Shown here in pieces: positions 8,857-19,215 of a stretch of 64,000 nt of DNA. A program made the position numbers and the translations under genes. The DNA comes from Paracoccus methylovorus (lineage in GTDB: Bacteria; Pseudomonadota; Alphaproteobacteria; Rhodobacterales; Rhodobacteraceae): contig NZ_CP070368.1 in assembly GCF_016919705.1 (NCBI RefSeq), forward strand, positions 1-64,000, read 5' to 3'. The notes under the pieces were generated by a model, which saw nothing but the letters and a program-made list of their open reading frames with translations, made no database searches and was not told the origin of the DNA. Every line of letters starts with the position of its first letter. Positions within the stretch are counted from its first letter, which is position 1.

Positions 8857-10275
8857 ATGACACTGCTTGCGACGATCGACGATGCCGATGCCGAGTTGAC
8901 CGCCTGTCTGGCGCGGGTCATGGCGGCTGTCCTGAAACCCGGCGACGTGGTGGCGTTGCAGGGGCCTGTCGGCGCGGGCAAGACTCATTTCGCCCGCGCC
9001 TTCATCCGCGCCCGTCAGGGCGAGGCTGCCGAAGAAGTGCCCAGCCCGACCTTTACGCTGGTCCAGACCTATGCCGACCCGCTGGGAACCGAAATCTGGC
9101 ATGCCGACCTTTATCGCCTGTCCCATCCCGACGAGCTGGCCGAACTGGGTCTGGACGAGGCGATGCGCGAGGCGGTGGTTCTGGTCGAATGGCCCGAACA
9201 CGGCGATCCTCTGCCCGATCCGCTGACCGTCGGGCTTGAGCCGCTGGCGGATGCGCCCGATTTGCGCCGCATCACGCTGGCGGGGTCCGAGCCGCATTGG
9301 GGCGCCATGACCCGCCTGCCCGCTATCGCCCGGCTGATCCATCGTGCGGGCTGGGGCTCTGCGCGGGTGCTGCCCCTGGCGGGCGATGCCTCGTCGCGGC
9401 GTTATTTCCGCCTGATCCGGGATGACGGGCACAGCGCGGTGCTGATGGATGCCTCGCCCGGCACGACAGCGCCCTATGTTGCCATGACGCAATGGCTGCG
9501 GGCGCTGGACCTGCATGCGCCTGAAATCCTTGCCACCGATCAGGCGCAGGGCCTGTTGCTGATCGAGGATCTGGGCGACGATCTGGTGGCCCGCGTGCTG
9601 GAGGCGCAGCCGGACCTTTCGCCCCGCATCTATGACCGCATGACGGATCTGCTGGTGCAGTTGCACGGGCATGAGCCGCCGGATTTCGTGCTGCGCCTGG
9701 ACGGGCCGGAACTGGCGCATCAGGTCGGGCTTTTCGCCGAATACTACCCGCCCGCCGCTGGTGCGCCCGGCAAGGGCACGCAGGTCGCCGAGGTGATCGA
9801 GCGCCTGCACGCCGAACTTTCCGCCGATATGGCCCCCGTGATCGGCCTGCGCGATTTCCACGCCGAGAATCTGGTCTGGCGGGACGATGCGCCGCTTGGC
9901 CTGCTGGACTTTCAGGACGCAGTGGCGGTGCATCCGGCCTATGATCTGGTCTCGGCGCTACAGGATGCGCGCCGCGATGTCGCGCCCCAAATCGAAGAGG
10001 CGCAGATCGCCCGCTATATCGCCGCGACCGGCGTTGATGAGGCGCATTTCCGCGCCGCCTATGCGCTGCTGGGCGCGCAGCGCAACCTGCGCATCATGGG
10101 CATCTTTACCCGCTTGGCGCAGCGCGAGGGCAAGCGGCGCTATCTGGCCATGATGCCCCGCGTCTGGGCGGCGCTTCAGCGAGATCTGGCGCATCCGGCG
10201 CTGGCCCCGCTGGCACTTGCGCTGGAGGGCATTCCCGCCCCCACGCCCGAGGTGATCGAGGGCATTGCCGGATGA
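8857..10275 (+). CDS. tsaE: Fused TsaE (tRNA t6A ATPase) and AmgK-like sugar kinase
   Basis: The 472-residue product joins two enzymes. Residues 1 to about 145 are TsaE, with a P-loop GPVGAGKT at 36-43 and SPTFTLVQTY after it; TsaE drives threonylcarbamoyl-adenosine synthesis with TsaB and TsaD. From about residue 150 the chain is an aminoglycoside-phosphotransferase-fold kinase with the catalytic loop RDFHAEN near residue 331 and LLDFQDAVAVHPAYDLVS, closely matching AmgK. AmgK phosphorylates N-acetylmuramate and N-acetylglucosamine at C1. The next gene encodes MurU, AmgK's partner, and overlaps by 4 bp. The frame is continuous with no stop or slip between domains. Confidence 0.9.
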   Translation: MTLLATIDDADAELTACLARVMAAVLKPGDVVALQGPVGAGKTHFARAFIRARQGEAAEEVPSPTFTLVQTYADPLGTEIWHADLYRLSHPDELAELGLDEAMREAVVLVEWPEHGDPLPDPLTVGLEPLADAPDLRRITLAGSEPHWGAMTRLPAIARLIHRAGWGSARVLPLAGDASSRRYFRLIRDDGHSAVLMDASPGTTAPYVAMTQWLRALDLHAPEILATDQAQGLLLIEDLGDDLVARVLEAQPDLSPRIYDRMTDLLVQLHGHEPPDFVLRLDGPELAHQVGLFAEYYPPAAGAPGKGTQVAEVIERLHAELSADMAPVIGLRDFHAENLVWRDDAPLGLLDFQDAVAVHPAYDLVSALQDARRDVAPQIEEAQIARYIAATGVDEAHFRAAYALLGAQRNLRIMGIFTRLAQREGKRRYLAMMPRVWAALQRDLAHPALAPLALALEGIPAPTPEVIEGIAG

Positions 10276-10943
10276 GCCTGCCCCTGATGATCTTTGCCGC
10301 GGGCAAGGGCACCCGCATGGCACCTTTGACGGATGTAACGCCCAAGCCGCTGATCGAGGTCGGCGGCCAGACGCTGCTGGATCGCGCGCTGGCGCTGGGG
10401 CAACAGGCCGGAGTCGGACGGGTGGCGCTGAACATCCACCACCTTGGCGATCAGATCCGTGATCACGTTTCCGGGCGGAACATCGTCATTTCCGACGAAT
10501 CCGACCTGTTGCTGGAAACCGGGGGCGGTTTGCGCAAGGCGCTGCCGCTGCTGGGACCCGGCCCCGTGATCACAATGAACCCGGATGTCGTCTGGCACGG
10601 TCCGAACCCGATCCGCGCGCTGATGGATAACTGGCGCGAGGACATGGAAGCGCTTTTGATGCTTGTGCCTCTGGACCACACCCACGGCCGGCAGGGCGGC
10701 GGGGATTTCAGCCTTGATCCGGCCGGCCGGCTGATCCGTCGGGGCGATCTTGTCTATGGCGGCGCGCAGATTGTCCGGCCTGATCGGCTGGCGGGGGTTG
10801 CCGAGGATGTGTTCTCGCTCAACCGGCTTTGGGACCTGATGATCGCCGCGGGCGGTGCCCATGGGCTGATATACCCCGGCGAATGGTGCGATGTCGGCCG
10901 TCCCGACTGCATTGCGCTGGCCGAAAGCCTGCTCGATGCCTGA
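10272..10943 (+). CDS. murU: MurU-like N-acetylmuramate-1-phosphate uridylyltransferase
   Basis: A 223-residue sugar nucleotidyltransferase. The N-terminal FAAGKGTRMAPLT is the nucleotide-binding signature and KPLIEVGG follows. LLETGGGLRKALPLLG and NPDVVWHG carry the sugar and metal sites. With AmgK it turns recycled N-acetylmuramate into UDP-MurNAc, bypassing the fosfomycin-sensitive MurA step, as shown in Pseudomonas. The coupling to the AmgK-domain gene (4-bp overlap) supports MurU over other nucleotidyltransferases such as mannose-1-phosphate guanylyltransferase. It overlaps addB by 8 bp. Confidence 0.85.
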   Translation: MSLPLMIFAAGKGTRMAPLTDVTPKPLIEVGGQTLLDRALALGQQAGVGRVALNIHHLGDQIRDHVSGRNIVISDESDLLLETGGGLRKALPLLGPGPVITMNPDVVWHGPNPIRALMDNWREDMEALLMLVPLDHTHGRQGGGDFSLDPAGRLIRRGDLVYGGAQIVRPDRLAGVAEDVFSLNRLWDLMIAAGGAHGLIYPGEWCDVGRPDCIALAESLLDA

Positions 10944-13878
10944 CTGGCAAAACGGTCTCTTTGCCCTGCCCAGTGGTGCGGATTTTGCCGGGGCCTTTGC
11001 CCAAGGGCTGATCCTGCGCATGCGCCATCGGCCGCCGCAGGACATGGCGCGGGTGACGGTCTATGCCAACTCGGGGCAGTCGCTGATGGCGTTGCGTCAG
11101 GCCTTTATCCGGCGCGGACCGCTGCTTTTGCCGCAGCTTCGCCTGATCGCGGATCTGGGCGGCGGCGCGGCCACGGCCCCTTTGGCCCGCCGGCTGGAAC
11201 TGGGCCGGTTGATCGACGCCGCGCTGCGGGCCCAGCCCGATCTGGCACAGGGGCAATCGGTGCCGGAACTCGCCGCCTCGCTGGCGGCGCTGATGGCCGA
11301 GATGCAGCTTGAAGGTCTGGATGCGCAGGCGTTGGAGCGTATCGACGCCAGCGAACATGCTCAGCACTGGGGCCGGGCGCTGGCCTTCCTGAAGATCGCC
11401 GCCGGCTATTACCTGTCGGACCCGCCCCAGGACCGCGAAGCCCGCCAGCGCGCCGCCGCCGAGGCCCTGGCCGGGGCATGGGCCAGGGGCGAGGGGCTGC
11501 CGCAGGGGCCGGTGGTTGTCGCCGGCTCGACCGGCTCGCATGGTGCGACGCGGGATTTCATGCGTGCCGTTGCCCGGCTGCCGATGGGGGCGGTGGTGCT
11601 GCCGGGCTTTGACCCGGACCAGCCGCCGGAGATCTGGGAGGGGCTTGATGCCCGGTCCGAGGATCACCCGCAGGCACGCTATGCCCCCTTGGTCGCGGAA
11701 TTCGGCATGCCGCCGGAATGGTTGCCCGGCACGGCCCCGGACCCGGCGCGCAACCGGCTGATTTCACTGGCGCTGCGTCCCGCACCGGTTACCGATCAAT
11801 GGATCGAAGAGGGCCCGCGCCTTGGCCCGCTGATCCCCGCGACCCAAGCCCTTACCCTGATCGAGGCCGAGCAGCCGGGCGAAGAGGCCGAGGCCGTCGC
11901 GCTTATCATTCGCGAGGCAGTCGAGCGCGGCCAGCCGGTCACGCTGATCGCCGCCGACCGTATGCTGACCCGTCGGGTGCAGTCGGCGCTGGACCGCTGG
12001 GCTGTTATCCCCGACGATTCTGCCGGCCAGCCGCTGCCGCTGACCGCGCCGGGCCTGTTCCTGCGCCATGTCGCGGACCTGTTCGGGTCCGAGATGATGC
12101 TGGACGGGCTGCTGGTGCTGCTCAAGCATCCTGTCACCGCGACCGGGCTGGGCGCCGATTTCCGGCGCGAACACAACCGCTACAGCCGTGATCTGGAACT
12201 GCATCTGCGCCGGCATGGCCCCGCCTTTCCCGATGGGGCCGCACTGCGGGAATGGGCGGAAAGGGGGAATGCTGACAGCAAGCCATGGGCGCTGTGGCTG
12301 GCCTTGCTGCTGGATCGTATCGTGCCCTTGGCGCAGGATCGCGCGCCGCGCCCCTTGACCGATCGCCTGCGCGAATTGCGCGCCTTGGCCGAGGATCTGG
12401 CCGCCGGTCCCGGTGGCAGTGCCGATGTCTCGGAGCTTTGGGCCAAGGCTTCGGGCGGGTTGGCACGGGCGGTGCTCGACCACCTTGCCGCGCATGCCTC
12501 GCTGGGCCATGACCTGCGCCCGGGCGAGTTCTGCGACCTGCTGTATGACGAATTGCAGGGTCAGGCGGTGCGGCAGGATGTGGCCGCGCATCCTCTGGTC
12601 CGGTTTCGTGGCCCGCGCGAGGCGCGCACCGAAGCTGTCGGAGACGATGCCGGTCTGGTGATCCTTGCCGGTTTGAATGAGGGCGGCTGGCCGCAGGCGC
12701 TGCCGCCCGATCCGTGGCTGTCGCGCCCGATGCGGCTGGCGGCGGGCCTGACCCTGCCCGAGCGCCGCGTGGGTCTGGCCGCGCATGACTTCCAGCAGGC
12801 CGTGGGTGCAAAGCAGGTGGTGCTGACCCGCGCCCGCCGCGATGCCGAGGCCGAGACCATCCCCTCGCGCTGGTTGAACCGTCTGGTGAACCTGCTGGGC
12901 GGCCTGCCCGATCAACATGGGCCGCAGGCGCTGGCCGAGATGCGCCGCCGTGGTCGATACTGGCTGGATCTGGCCGAATTGCAGGCCCGTCCGCGTCTGC
13001 GGCTGGCGCCCGCGCCGCGTCCCTCGCCCATCCCGCCGCCGCCCGCGCTGCGCGAGCTTTCGGTGACCGAGGTCAAGACGCTGATCCGCGATCCCTATGC
13101 CATCTATGCCCGCCGGGTTCTGGGGCTGCGCGCACTGGACCCTCTGCGTCCCGAGCCGGACGCGGCGGGGCGCGGCAATGTGCTGCACGACATCATGGAC
13201 CGTTTCCTGCGCGGCCTTCCCGACCTGCCCGAGACACCGGCGGCGATGAAGGCGCGGTTGCTGGCCATCACGGATGAGGTGCTTGCCGCCGCGGTGCCGT
13301 GGCCCTCGGCGCGGCTGTTCTGGCGTGCCCGCATCGCCGGCGTGGCCGACCGGCTGATGGCGGACGAAGCCGCAAGGCTGGCGCGCGGGCGTCCCACCGT
13401 GGTCGAGGAATATGGCGAATTGGGTATCCCCGGCGTCGATTTCCGCCTGATCGCCCGGCCCGACCGGCTGGACCGGCTGGAGGACGGCCGGGTGCATGTC
13501 TATGACTACAAATCCGGCAAGCCGCCGACCGACAAGCAGATCGCCCATTTCGACAAGCAACTGCCTCTGGAGGCGGCGATGGTCCGGCAGGGGGCCTTCA
13601 AGGCGCTGGGACCTGCGGATGTCGATGGTATCAGCTATATCCAGCTTGGCGGCGAGGGTCGGACCGAGACCCGCGAATTTGGCCCCGGCTTTGCCGAGCA
13701 GACCTGGGCGGGTTTTGTCGCGCTGATCCGGCGTTACCTGTCCGGCGAGCGCGGTTTTACCGCCCGGCTGGCCATGGAGCGTTCCGACCACGCCAGCGAC
13801 TATGATCACCTGTCGCGGCATGGCGAATGGGACACGACCCAGCTTCCGCAAACGCAGAGGTTCGGCGATGATGGATGA
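10936..13878 (+). CDS. addB: Double-strand break repair protein AddB
   Basis: The 980-residue AddB is the second nuclease subunit of AddAB, which resects double-strand breaks and loads RecA. The N-terminal half is a degenerate helicase-like region. The C-terminal nuclease carries VYDYKSGKPP near residue 856, a RecB-family nuclease motif. At SVTEVKTLIRDPYAIYAR, where Firmicutes AddB has its first iron-sulfur cysteine, there is none, so this AddB probably lacks the cluster. The ATG at 10936 overlaps murU by 8 bp, and the end overlaps addA. Confidence 0.93.
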   Translation: MPDWQNGLFALPSGADFAGAFAQGLILRMRHRPPQDMARVTVYANSGQSLMALRQAFIRRGPLLLPQLRLIADLGGGAATAPLARRLELGRLIDAALRAQPDLAQGQSVPELAASLAALMAEMQLEGLDAQALERIDASEHAQHWGRALAFLKIAAGYYLSDPPQDREARQRAAAEALAGAWARGEGLPQGPVVVAGSTGSHGATRDFMRAVARLPMGAVVLPGFDPDQPPEIWEGLDARSEDHPQARYAPLVAEFGMPPEWLPGTAPDPARNRLISLALRPAPVTDQWIEEGPRLGPLIPATQALTLIEAEQPGEEAEAVALIIREAVERGQPVTLIAADRMLTRRVQSALDRWAVIPDDSAGQPLPLTAPGLFLRHVADLFGSEMMLDGLLVLLKHPVTATGLGADFRREHNRYSRDLELHLRRHGPAFPDGAALREWAERGNADSKPWALWLALLLDRIVPLAQDRAPRPLTDRLRELRALAEDLAAGPGGSADVSELWAKASGGLARAVLDHLAAHASLGHDLRPGEFCDLLYDELQGQAVRQDVAAHPLVRFRGPREARTEAVGDDAGLVILAGLNEGGWPQALPPDPWLSRPMRLAAGLTLPERRVGLAAHDFQQAVGAKQVVLTRARRDAEAETIPSRWLNRLVNLLGGLPDQHGPQALAEMRRRGRYWLDLAELQARPRLRLAPAPRPSPIPPPPALRELSVTEVKTLIRDPYAIYARRVLGLRALDPLRPEPDAAGRGNVLHDIMDRFLRGLPDLPETPAAMKARLLAITDEVLAAAVPWPSARLFWRARIAGVADRLMADEAARLARGRPTVVEEYGELGIPGVDFRLIARPDRLDRLEDGRVHVYDYKSGKPPTDKQIAHFDKQLPLEAAMVRQGAFKALGPADVDGISYIQLGGEGRTETREFGPGFAEQTWAGFVALIRRYLSGERGFTARLAMERSDHASDYDHLSRHGEWDTTQLPQTQRFGDDG

Positions 13879-16800
13879 GGCCACCCTTGCGCAGGTGCGG
13901 GCGGCCGACCCGCATCGCTCGACCTGGCTGACGGCCAATGCCGGCTCGGGCAAGACGCGGGTGCTGACAGACCGGGTGGCGCGGCTTCTGCTGGCCGGAA
14001 TCGCGCCCGAGCGTATCCTGTGCCTGACCTATACCAAGGCGGCTGCGACCGAGATGCAGAACCGCCTGCTGGCGCGGTTGGGCAAATGGGCCATGCTGCC
14101 CGAGCCCGAACTGCGCGCGGAACTGGCGCGGCTGGGCGAGGCGGGTGCGCCCGACCTGCCCGCCGCGCGCCGGCTTTTCGCACGCGCCATCGAGACGCCG
14201 GGCGGTCTCAAGGTCCAGACCATCCACAGCTTTTGCGCCGGCGTCCTGCGTCGTTTCCCGATCGAGGCCGGCGTCCCGCATGGCTTTACCGAACTTGACG
14301 ACCGCAGCGCCGCGCTGATCCGCGCCGAGATCATCGAGGAAATGGCCCGCGACCAAGCGCCCGAGCTGGAAGACCTGCTGGCGCTGCATTCGGGCGAAAA
14401 CCTCGACGCTTTCCTGGCCGGTCTGCGGGGGTTCGAGGCCCCCGCGGACCGGGACGCGCTGTGGACCGCCTGCGGTCTGGCGCCGGGCGGGGATATGCAG
14501 GCGCTCTTGGCCGAATGTTTTGCCGATGGCGCGGGCGTCATTCCGGCGCTGATCCCGCACCTGCTGAAAAGCGGGACGAACGATCAGAAGGCGGCGGCAA
14601 GGCTTGCCCCCGGCAACTGGGCGCAGCCGGGACTGGCGGAACTTGCGATCCTTGAATCCGTCCTGCTGACTGGGGCCAGCGCGAAGGCGCCATTTACCGC
14701 GAAATACGACAGCTTCCCGGCCAAGGCGCTGCGCAGCGGTCCTTGCGCGGACCTGCTGGACGACCTCGGCATCCTGATGGAGCGGGTCGGGGCGGCGCGC
14801 CCCCGTCGCCTCGCGCTGTCGCATGCCGAAAGGACGCTGGCGCTGCATCGGTTCGGCCATGGTTTCCTGAACCGCTACCGTGCGCAAAAGGCGGCGCATG
14901 GATTTCTGGATTTCGACGATCTGATCGACCGGACCGCGCGGCTTTTGTCGGAAAACAGCATGGCGCAATGGGTGCTGTTCCGTCTGGATGGTGGCATCGA
15001 CCACATATTGGTCGATGAGGCACAGGACACCAGCCCCGCCCAATGGCAGGTGATCGAACGGTTGACCGACGAGTTCACCTCTGGGCAAGGGGCGCGGACG
15101 AATGCGCGCAGCCTGTTTGTCGTGGGCGACCCCAAGCAGTCGATCTATTCCTTCCAGGGTGCCGACATCGCCGTGTTCGAGGCCCGCCGGGCCGGTTTCG
15201 CCGCCGCCTTCCAGGCGGTGCAAGAGCCGATGCAGGTGCTGGAGTTGCGGCATTCGTTTCGCAGCTCGACCGTGATCCTGACGCTGGTCGATCAGGTCTT
15301 TGCCGGCGATGCGGCGCGTGGTCTTGGCGATCCGCCGCAGCATCGCGCCTTTCGCGCCGAGATGCCCGGCCGCGTCGATCTGTGGCCCGCGATCCCAAAG
15401 CCCGACAAGCCCGAGCCGGGCGACTGGACCGATCCGGTGGATCAGCCTGCCGAGAACTCGGAAACCGTCCAGCTTGCCCGCGCCATTGCCGAGGCCATCG
15501 GGCGGATGCTGAGCCAGCCGATCTTTGACGCCAAGACCGGCAAGGTGCGCAAGATCCGCGCCGGCGACGTGTTGATCCTTGTCCAGCGCCGGTCGGAACT
15601 TTTTGCCGAGATCATCGCCGCATTGAAGGCTGCGAACCTGCCCGTTGCGGGCGCCGACCGCCTGAAACTGGCTGGAGAGATGGCCGTGCGCGATATCCGC
15701 GCCGTGCTGTCGGTTCTGGCCACCCCCGAGGACGATCTGTCGCTTGCCTCGGCGCTGCGCTCGCCGCTGTTCGGGCTAAGCGAGGAGGAGCTTTTCCGCC
15801 TCGCCTCCGGTCGTCGGCGCGGCGAATACCTGTGGCGACGGCTGCGTGAATCGTCCCATCGCCACGCGGTCGAGTTGCTGGCCGACCTGATGGGCCAGAC
15901 CGGCTTCATGCGCCCCTATGACCTGATCCAGCGCCTGCTGATCCGGCATGGCGGGCGCGAACGCCTGGTCGCCCGGCTTGGTCCCGAAGCCGAGGATGGC
16001 ATCGACGAGTTGTTGTCGCAGGCGTTGAGCTATGAAAGCTCGGAAACCCCTTCGCTGACCGGTTTCCTTGTCTGGCTGACCGGCGACGATGTCGAGGTTC
16101 GTCGCCAGCCGGGCAGCCCCGGCGAACATGGCGAGGGGCTGATCCGGGTGATGACCGTGCATGGCTCCAAGGGTCTGGAAAGCCCCATCGTCATCATGCC
16201 CGACACCGCCAAGCGCAAGCCGCCTCGCGAGGGGCAGGTGCTGCCCGGCCCGGGCGGCATGGCGCTGTGGCGCGGCAAAAAGGGCGAGCGGCCCGACCCG
16301 GTCGAGGAACTGGCCGCAGACCAGACCGAACGGCAGCTACAGGAACGCAAGCGGCTGCTCTATGTCGGCCTGACGCGGGCCGAAAGCTGGTTGATCGTCG
16401 CCGCGGCGGGTGAAACCGGCGAGGGCGAGGATAGCTGGCATGCGATGGTCGAGGCGGGCATGGGACGCTCGGACCTGACCCAGACGCTTTTGCCCGGGCC
16501 TTGGGGCGGCGACATCCGACGGCTGGAATTTGGCGTCTGGCCAGCAACCGCGCCGGATACGATGCGGATGGCAAAGCCTGCCTTGGCCGAGCCGGACTGG
16601 CTGCGTGCGCCCCCGCCCCCCGCGCCGGAGAAGGTGCGTCCTGTCGCGGCCACGGCTTTGGGCGGCGCCAAGGTGATCGGTGCGATGGGTGAAGGCGATG
16701 CTGAGGCGGCGATGCTGTTCGGCACCCGGTTGCATCTGCTGCTGGAACATTTGCCGGGCCGCGATCCTGCCGACTGGCCGGATCTTGCCCGCGATGTGCT

Positions 16801-17245
16801 GGCCGATGCCGAAGGCGGTATGCCCGCCCCCGATGAGTTGGCCGCGCTGCTGGCCGAGGCGCATGCGGTGATCGAAGCCCCCGATCTGGCCGAGATATTC
16901 GCTTTGCCCGAAGGCGCTGAGGTGTTGGCCGAGGTTGCTCTGGCCGCGCCGATCCCCGGCATCGGGATCTTGTCGGGGACGGTGGACCGGCTGGTGGTCG
17001 GGCCGGGGCGCATTCTGGCGGTGGATTACAAATCCAACCGCGAGGTGCCTGATGCCCCCGCTGCTGTTCCGCTGGGGATTTTGCGGCAGATGGCGGCCTA
17101 TCGCGCGGCGCTGCGGCTGATCTGGCCCGGTGAGCCGGTCGAGGTCGCGGTGCTTTGGACCGCGGCGCGCAGCATGATGGCGCTGCCTGATGACCTGTTG
17201 GATCGGGTCATGGCGGGCCTTGACCCCAACGGTCGCGGTGCCTAG
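13868..17245 (+). CDS. addA: Double-strand break repair helicase-nuclease AddA
   Basis: This 1125-residue protein is the UvrD-like helicase and nuclease subunit of AddAB. Walker A is NAGSGKT at residues 24-30, Walker B is [26 protein letters not shown] and [11 protein letters not shown] are further helicase motifs, and LAVDYKSNR near residue 1054 is the RecB-type nuclease motif. Two consecutive ATGs (13868, 13871) are possible starts. The 11-bp overlap with addB shows they are one unit, and trxA follows 53 bp later. Confidence 0.94.
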   Translation: MMDEATLAQVRAADPHRSTWLTANAGSGKTRVLTDRVARLLLAGIAPERILCLTYTKAAATEMQNRLLARLGKWAMLPEPELRAELARLGEAGAPDLPAARRLFARAIETPGGLKVQTIHSFCAGVLRRFPIEAGVPHGFTELDDRSAALIRAEIIEEMARDQAPELEDLLALHSGENLDAFLAGLRGFEAPADRDALWTACGLAPGGDMQALLAECFADGAGVIPALIPHLLKSGTNDQKAAARLAPGNWAQPGLAELAILESVLLTGASAKAPFTAKYDSFPAKALRSGPCADLLDDLGILMERVGAARPRRLALSHAERTLALHRFGHGFLNRYRAQKAAHGFLDFDDLIDRTARLLSENSMAQWVLFRLDGGIDHILVDEAQDTSPAQWQVIERLTDEFTSGQGARTNARSLFVVGDPKQSIYSFQGADIAVFEARRAGFAAAFQAVQEPMQVLELRHSFRSSTVILTLVDQVFAGDAARGLGDPPQHRAFRAEMPGRVDLWPAIPKPDKPEPGDWTDPVDQPAENSETVQLARAIAEAIGRMLSQPIFDAKTGKVRKIRAGDVLILVQRRSELFAEIIAALKAANLPVAGADRLKLAGEMAVRDIRAVLSVLATPEDDLSLASALRSPLFGLSEEELFRLASGRRRGEYLWRRLRESSHRHAVELLADLMGQTGFMRPYDLIQRLLIRHGGRERLVARLGPEAEDGIDELLSQALSYESSETPSLTGFLVWLTGDDVEVRRQPGSPGEHGEGLIRVMTVHGSKGLESPIVIMPDTAKRKPPREGQVLPGPGGMALWRGKKGERPDPVEELAADQTERQLQERKRLLYVGLTRAESWLIVAAAGETGEGEDSWHAMVEAGMGRSDLTQTLLPGPWGGDIRRLEFGVWPATAPDTMRMAKPALAEPDWLRAPPPPAPEKVRPVAATALGGAKVIGAMGEGDAEAAMLFGTRLHLLLEHLPGRDPADWPDLARDVLADAEGGMPAPDELAALLAEAHAVIEAPDLAEIFALPEGAEVLAEVALAAPIPGIGILSGTVDRLVVGPGRILAVDYKSNREVPDAPAAVPLGILRQMAAYRAALRLIWPGEPVEVAVLWTAARSMMALPDDLLDRVMAGLDPNGRGA

Positions 17246-17298
17246 CTGTTGACGCAGATGCCCCGCCGGTGCCAGCCGGCACATTGCAGGAGAGTTCC

Positions 17299-17622
17299 AT
17301 GGCCAACACCCAAGCCGTTTCCGACGCCGAATTCGATAGCGAAGTCCGTCAGTCCCCGACCCCCGTCGTGGTCGATTTCTGGGCCGAATGGTGCGGACCC
17401 TGCCGTCAGATCGGTCCTTCGCTGGAAGAGCTGGCCGTCGAATACGAGGGTCGCGTCAAGATCGTGAAGATCAACGTGGACGAAAACCCTGAAAGCCCGG
17501 CCGCCCTTGGCGTGCGCGGCATCCCGGCGCTGTTCTTGTTCAAGGACGGTCAGGTGGTGTCGAACAAGATCGGCGCTGCGCCCAAGGCGGCGCTGAAGGC
17601 CTGGATCGAAGAATCCATCTGA
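17299..17622 (+). CDS. trxA: Thioredoxin
   Basis: A 107-residue classical thioredoxin with WCGPC at residues 31-35 and the cis-proline in RGIPALFLF. It reduces disulfides of ribonucleotide reductase, methionine sulfoxide reductases and other cytoplasmic proteins. A ribosome binding site (aggaga) precedes the ATG at 17299; the upstream in-frame ATG would add ten residues not found in the family. It may be read through from addA but has 53 bp of its own upstream sequence. It converges with the following minus-strand gene. Confidence 0.96.
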   Translation: MANTQAVSDAEFDSEVRQSPTPVVVDFWAEWCGPCRQIGPSLEELAVEYEGRVKIVKINVDENPESPAALGVRGIPALFLFKDGQVVSNKIGAAPKAALKAWIEESI

Positions 17623-17624
17623 TC

Positions 17625-18557
17625 CTAAGCGTCGGGGGCGGTTTGGATCGGCCAGCCGCCCCGGCGCATCGCCCTGATGATCCGCGCCCCCGCATCGGGT
17701 CGCGTGGCATTGATGGCCTTTTCCTGAAGAAACCAGAACAGATAGCGGTCGAAATCCGGGAAATGGGTTTCGGCCCGCGCCAGTGCCTCGGCCGCACCCA
17801 GTTCGGCGACCTTCAACCCGATATGGTGAAAGTCGATCTGCCCGAACAGCACCGCCGGCTTGCCCAGAAGGTAGCCGTCGAAGGCCACCGCGCTGTTTTG
17901 CGTTGCAACGAAGGCGCAATCTCGGAGCAGTTGCATGGTATCGCCGCCAATTTGCAGGTTGGGATAGCGCGCCGCCAGCCCGGCCAGCGCTGCATGATCG
18001 GCGGCGTCATAGGTTTCCCGTGGGTGCAGCGTGGCGACTGTGGGGTGGCCGGTTGCGGCGACCTCGGCCAGCATCCTGACCGGGCTCATGCTCTGGAACG
18101 AACGGTGGCGGCGAATTTGTCCCTGCAGCGGCACGAAAATCGCGTCGCCGCGCAGGGGCTGGGGACCGGGCAGGATACGGGCGCGCAGCCGATCGGCGAA
18201 ATCACGCGCCGCTTGCGGGTCGATCGAGTGGGGGTCGTAAGCGCTTTGCGCGACCTCGAATTGCCAGCGCTGCGACAGCGGCTCGATCTGCCAGAAGGGA
18301 TAGTAATAGGCGCGGCGAAAGGTCAGCGCGCGGGCATGGGTCGGCGTCTCCTTATGAAACAACGCGTAACCGCCCCGCAGTGGTGCGGTCATGCGGGCCA
18401 GACGGCCGGTGCGGTGCCATTCGACCTGCCAGCCCACGCCCTCGACCGTCTGGCGCAGCACGTTCATGAAGTTGAAGCTGCCCGTCCGGGCGGTTTCCAG
18501 CATCGGACCCTCCAGATAGATACGCAGGATGGGGGTGCGAGGGGCGGCATGCTTCAT
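17625..18557 (-). CDS. Possible capsule/surface-polysaccharide synthesis protein
   Basis: Not firmly recognised. The 310-residue product has no signal peptide. Its C-terminal half contains [23 protein letters not shown], a pattern resembling the end of KpsC/LpsZ-type capsule synthesis proteins (a T.NS..G.EAL..GKPV.-like stretch). Upstream it has [14 protein letters not shown], also reminiscent of that group. This suggests a Kdo- or glycan-transferase-like fold, but the match is partial. The start at 18557 (MKHAAP) was chosen because the long in-frame upstream stretch runs into the hslV promoter region. Its stop is 2 bp from the trxA stop, tail to tail. Confidence 0.6.
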   Translation of the reverse strand: MKHAAPRTPILRIYLEGPMLETARTGSFNFMNVLRQTVEGVGWQVEWHRTGRLARMTAPLRGGYALFHKETPTHARALTFRRAYYYPFWQIEPLSQRWQFEVAQSAYDPHSIDPQAARDFADRLRARILPGPQPLRGDAIFVPLQGQIRRHRSFQSMSPVRMLAEVAATGHPTVATLHPRETYDAADHAALAGLAARYPNLQIGGDTMQLLRDCAFVATQNSAVAFDGYLLGKPAVLFGQIDFHHIGLKVAELGAAEALARAETHFPDFDRYLFWFLQEKAINATRPDAGARIIRAMRRGGWPIQTAPDA

Positions 18558-18601
18558 GGCCCGAAGGCTAGCGGGCAGCGCGGCCCTGCGGAAGGGGGCG
18601 G

Positions 18602-18628
18602 GTTGCGAAACCTCTGCCCGGCCCATAT
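18602..18628 (+). promoter_or_regulatory. Candidate heat-shock (RpoH) promoter of hslV
   Basis: The stretch GTTGCGAA, 12 bases, then CCCATAT resembles the sigma-32 pattern CTTGAA-N13-CCCCAT. It lies about 32 bases before the hslV ATG, and hslVU is heat-shock controlled in many proteobacteria. Read by eye only. Confidence 0.4.
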
Positions 18629-18660
18629 CTGACGCAGCGAGACTGGAATCGGAGAGACGC

Positions 18661-19215
18661 ATGTCCGAAGACAAATTTCCCGGCTGGCACGGCACCACCA
18701 TTCTGGCCGTGCGGCGCGGCGGCAAGGTGGTCGTCGCCGGCGACGGCCAGGTCAGCGTCGGTCAGACGGTGATGAAGGGTACGGCCCGCAAGGTGCGCCG
18801 GCTGGTGCCCGGAGGACATGACATCGTGGTGGGGTTTGCCGGTTCGACGGCGGACGCCTTTACCCTGCTTGAGCGGCTGGAGAAAAAGCTGGAAGCCGCG
18901 CCGGGTCAATTGGCGCGCGCCTGCGTCGATCTGGCCAAGGATTGGCGCATGGATAAATACCTGCGCAATCTTGAGGCGATGCTGATCGTGACCGACGGCA
19001 AGGATATTTTCGTAGTGACAGGCGCCGGCGACGTTCTGGAGCCCGAGCATGACGTGGCCGCCATCGGCTCGGGCGGCAATTTCGCCCTTGCCGCTGCGCG
19101 CGGGCTGATGGAAAGCGAACTGGATGCAGAGGCCGTAGCGCGCAAGGCCATGGCGATCGCTGCTGACATTTGTGTCTATACCAACGGCAATCTGACCGTC
19201 GAGGTTCTGGGATAA
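18661..19215 (+). CDS. hslV: ATP-dependent protease proteolytic subunit HslV
   Basis: The 184-residue HslV forms the double-ring peptidase core of the HslVU protease. The mature chain should start at Thr12 ([10 protein letters not shown]), so unlike E. coli HslV (Met then Thr2) this version has an 11-residue propeptide to remove. [10 protein letters not shown] and [14 protein letters not shown] are family motifs, the latter near the cation site. A ribosome binding site (ggagag) precedes the ATG. hslU follows after 236 bp holding a 79-bp palindromic element and a possible separate promoter. Confidence 0.95.
   Translation: MSEDKFPGWHGTTILAVRRGGKVVVAGDGQVSVGQTVMKGTARKVRRLVPGGHDIVVGFAGSTADAFTLLERLEKKLEAAPGQLARACVDLAKDWRMDKYLRNLEAMLIVTDGKDIFVVTGAGDVLEPEHDVAAIGSGGNFALAAARGLMESELDAEAVARKAMAIAADICVYTNGNLTVEVLG

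Noticed and set aside
11764..13953. 729-codon open frame antisense to addB
   Set aside because: No domain, no ribosome site, and addB is unmistakable on the other strand.
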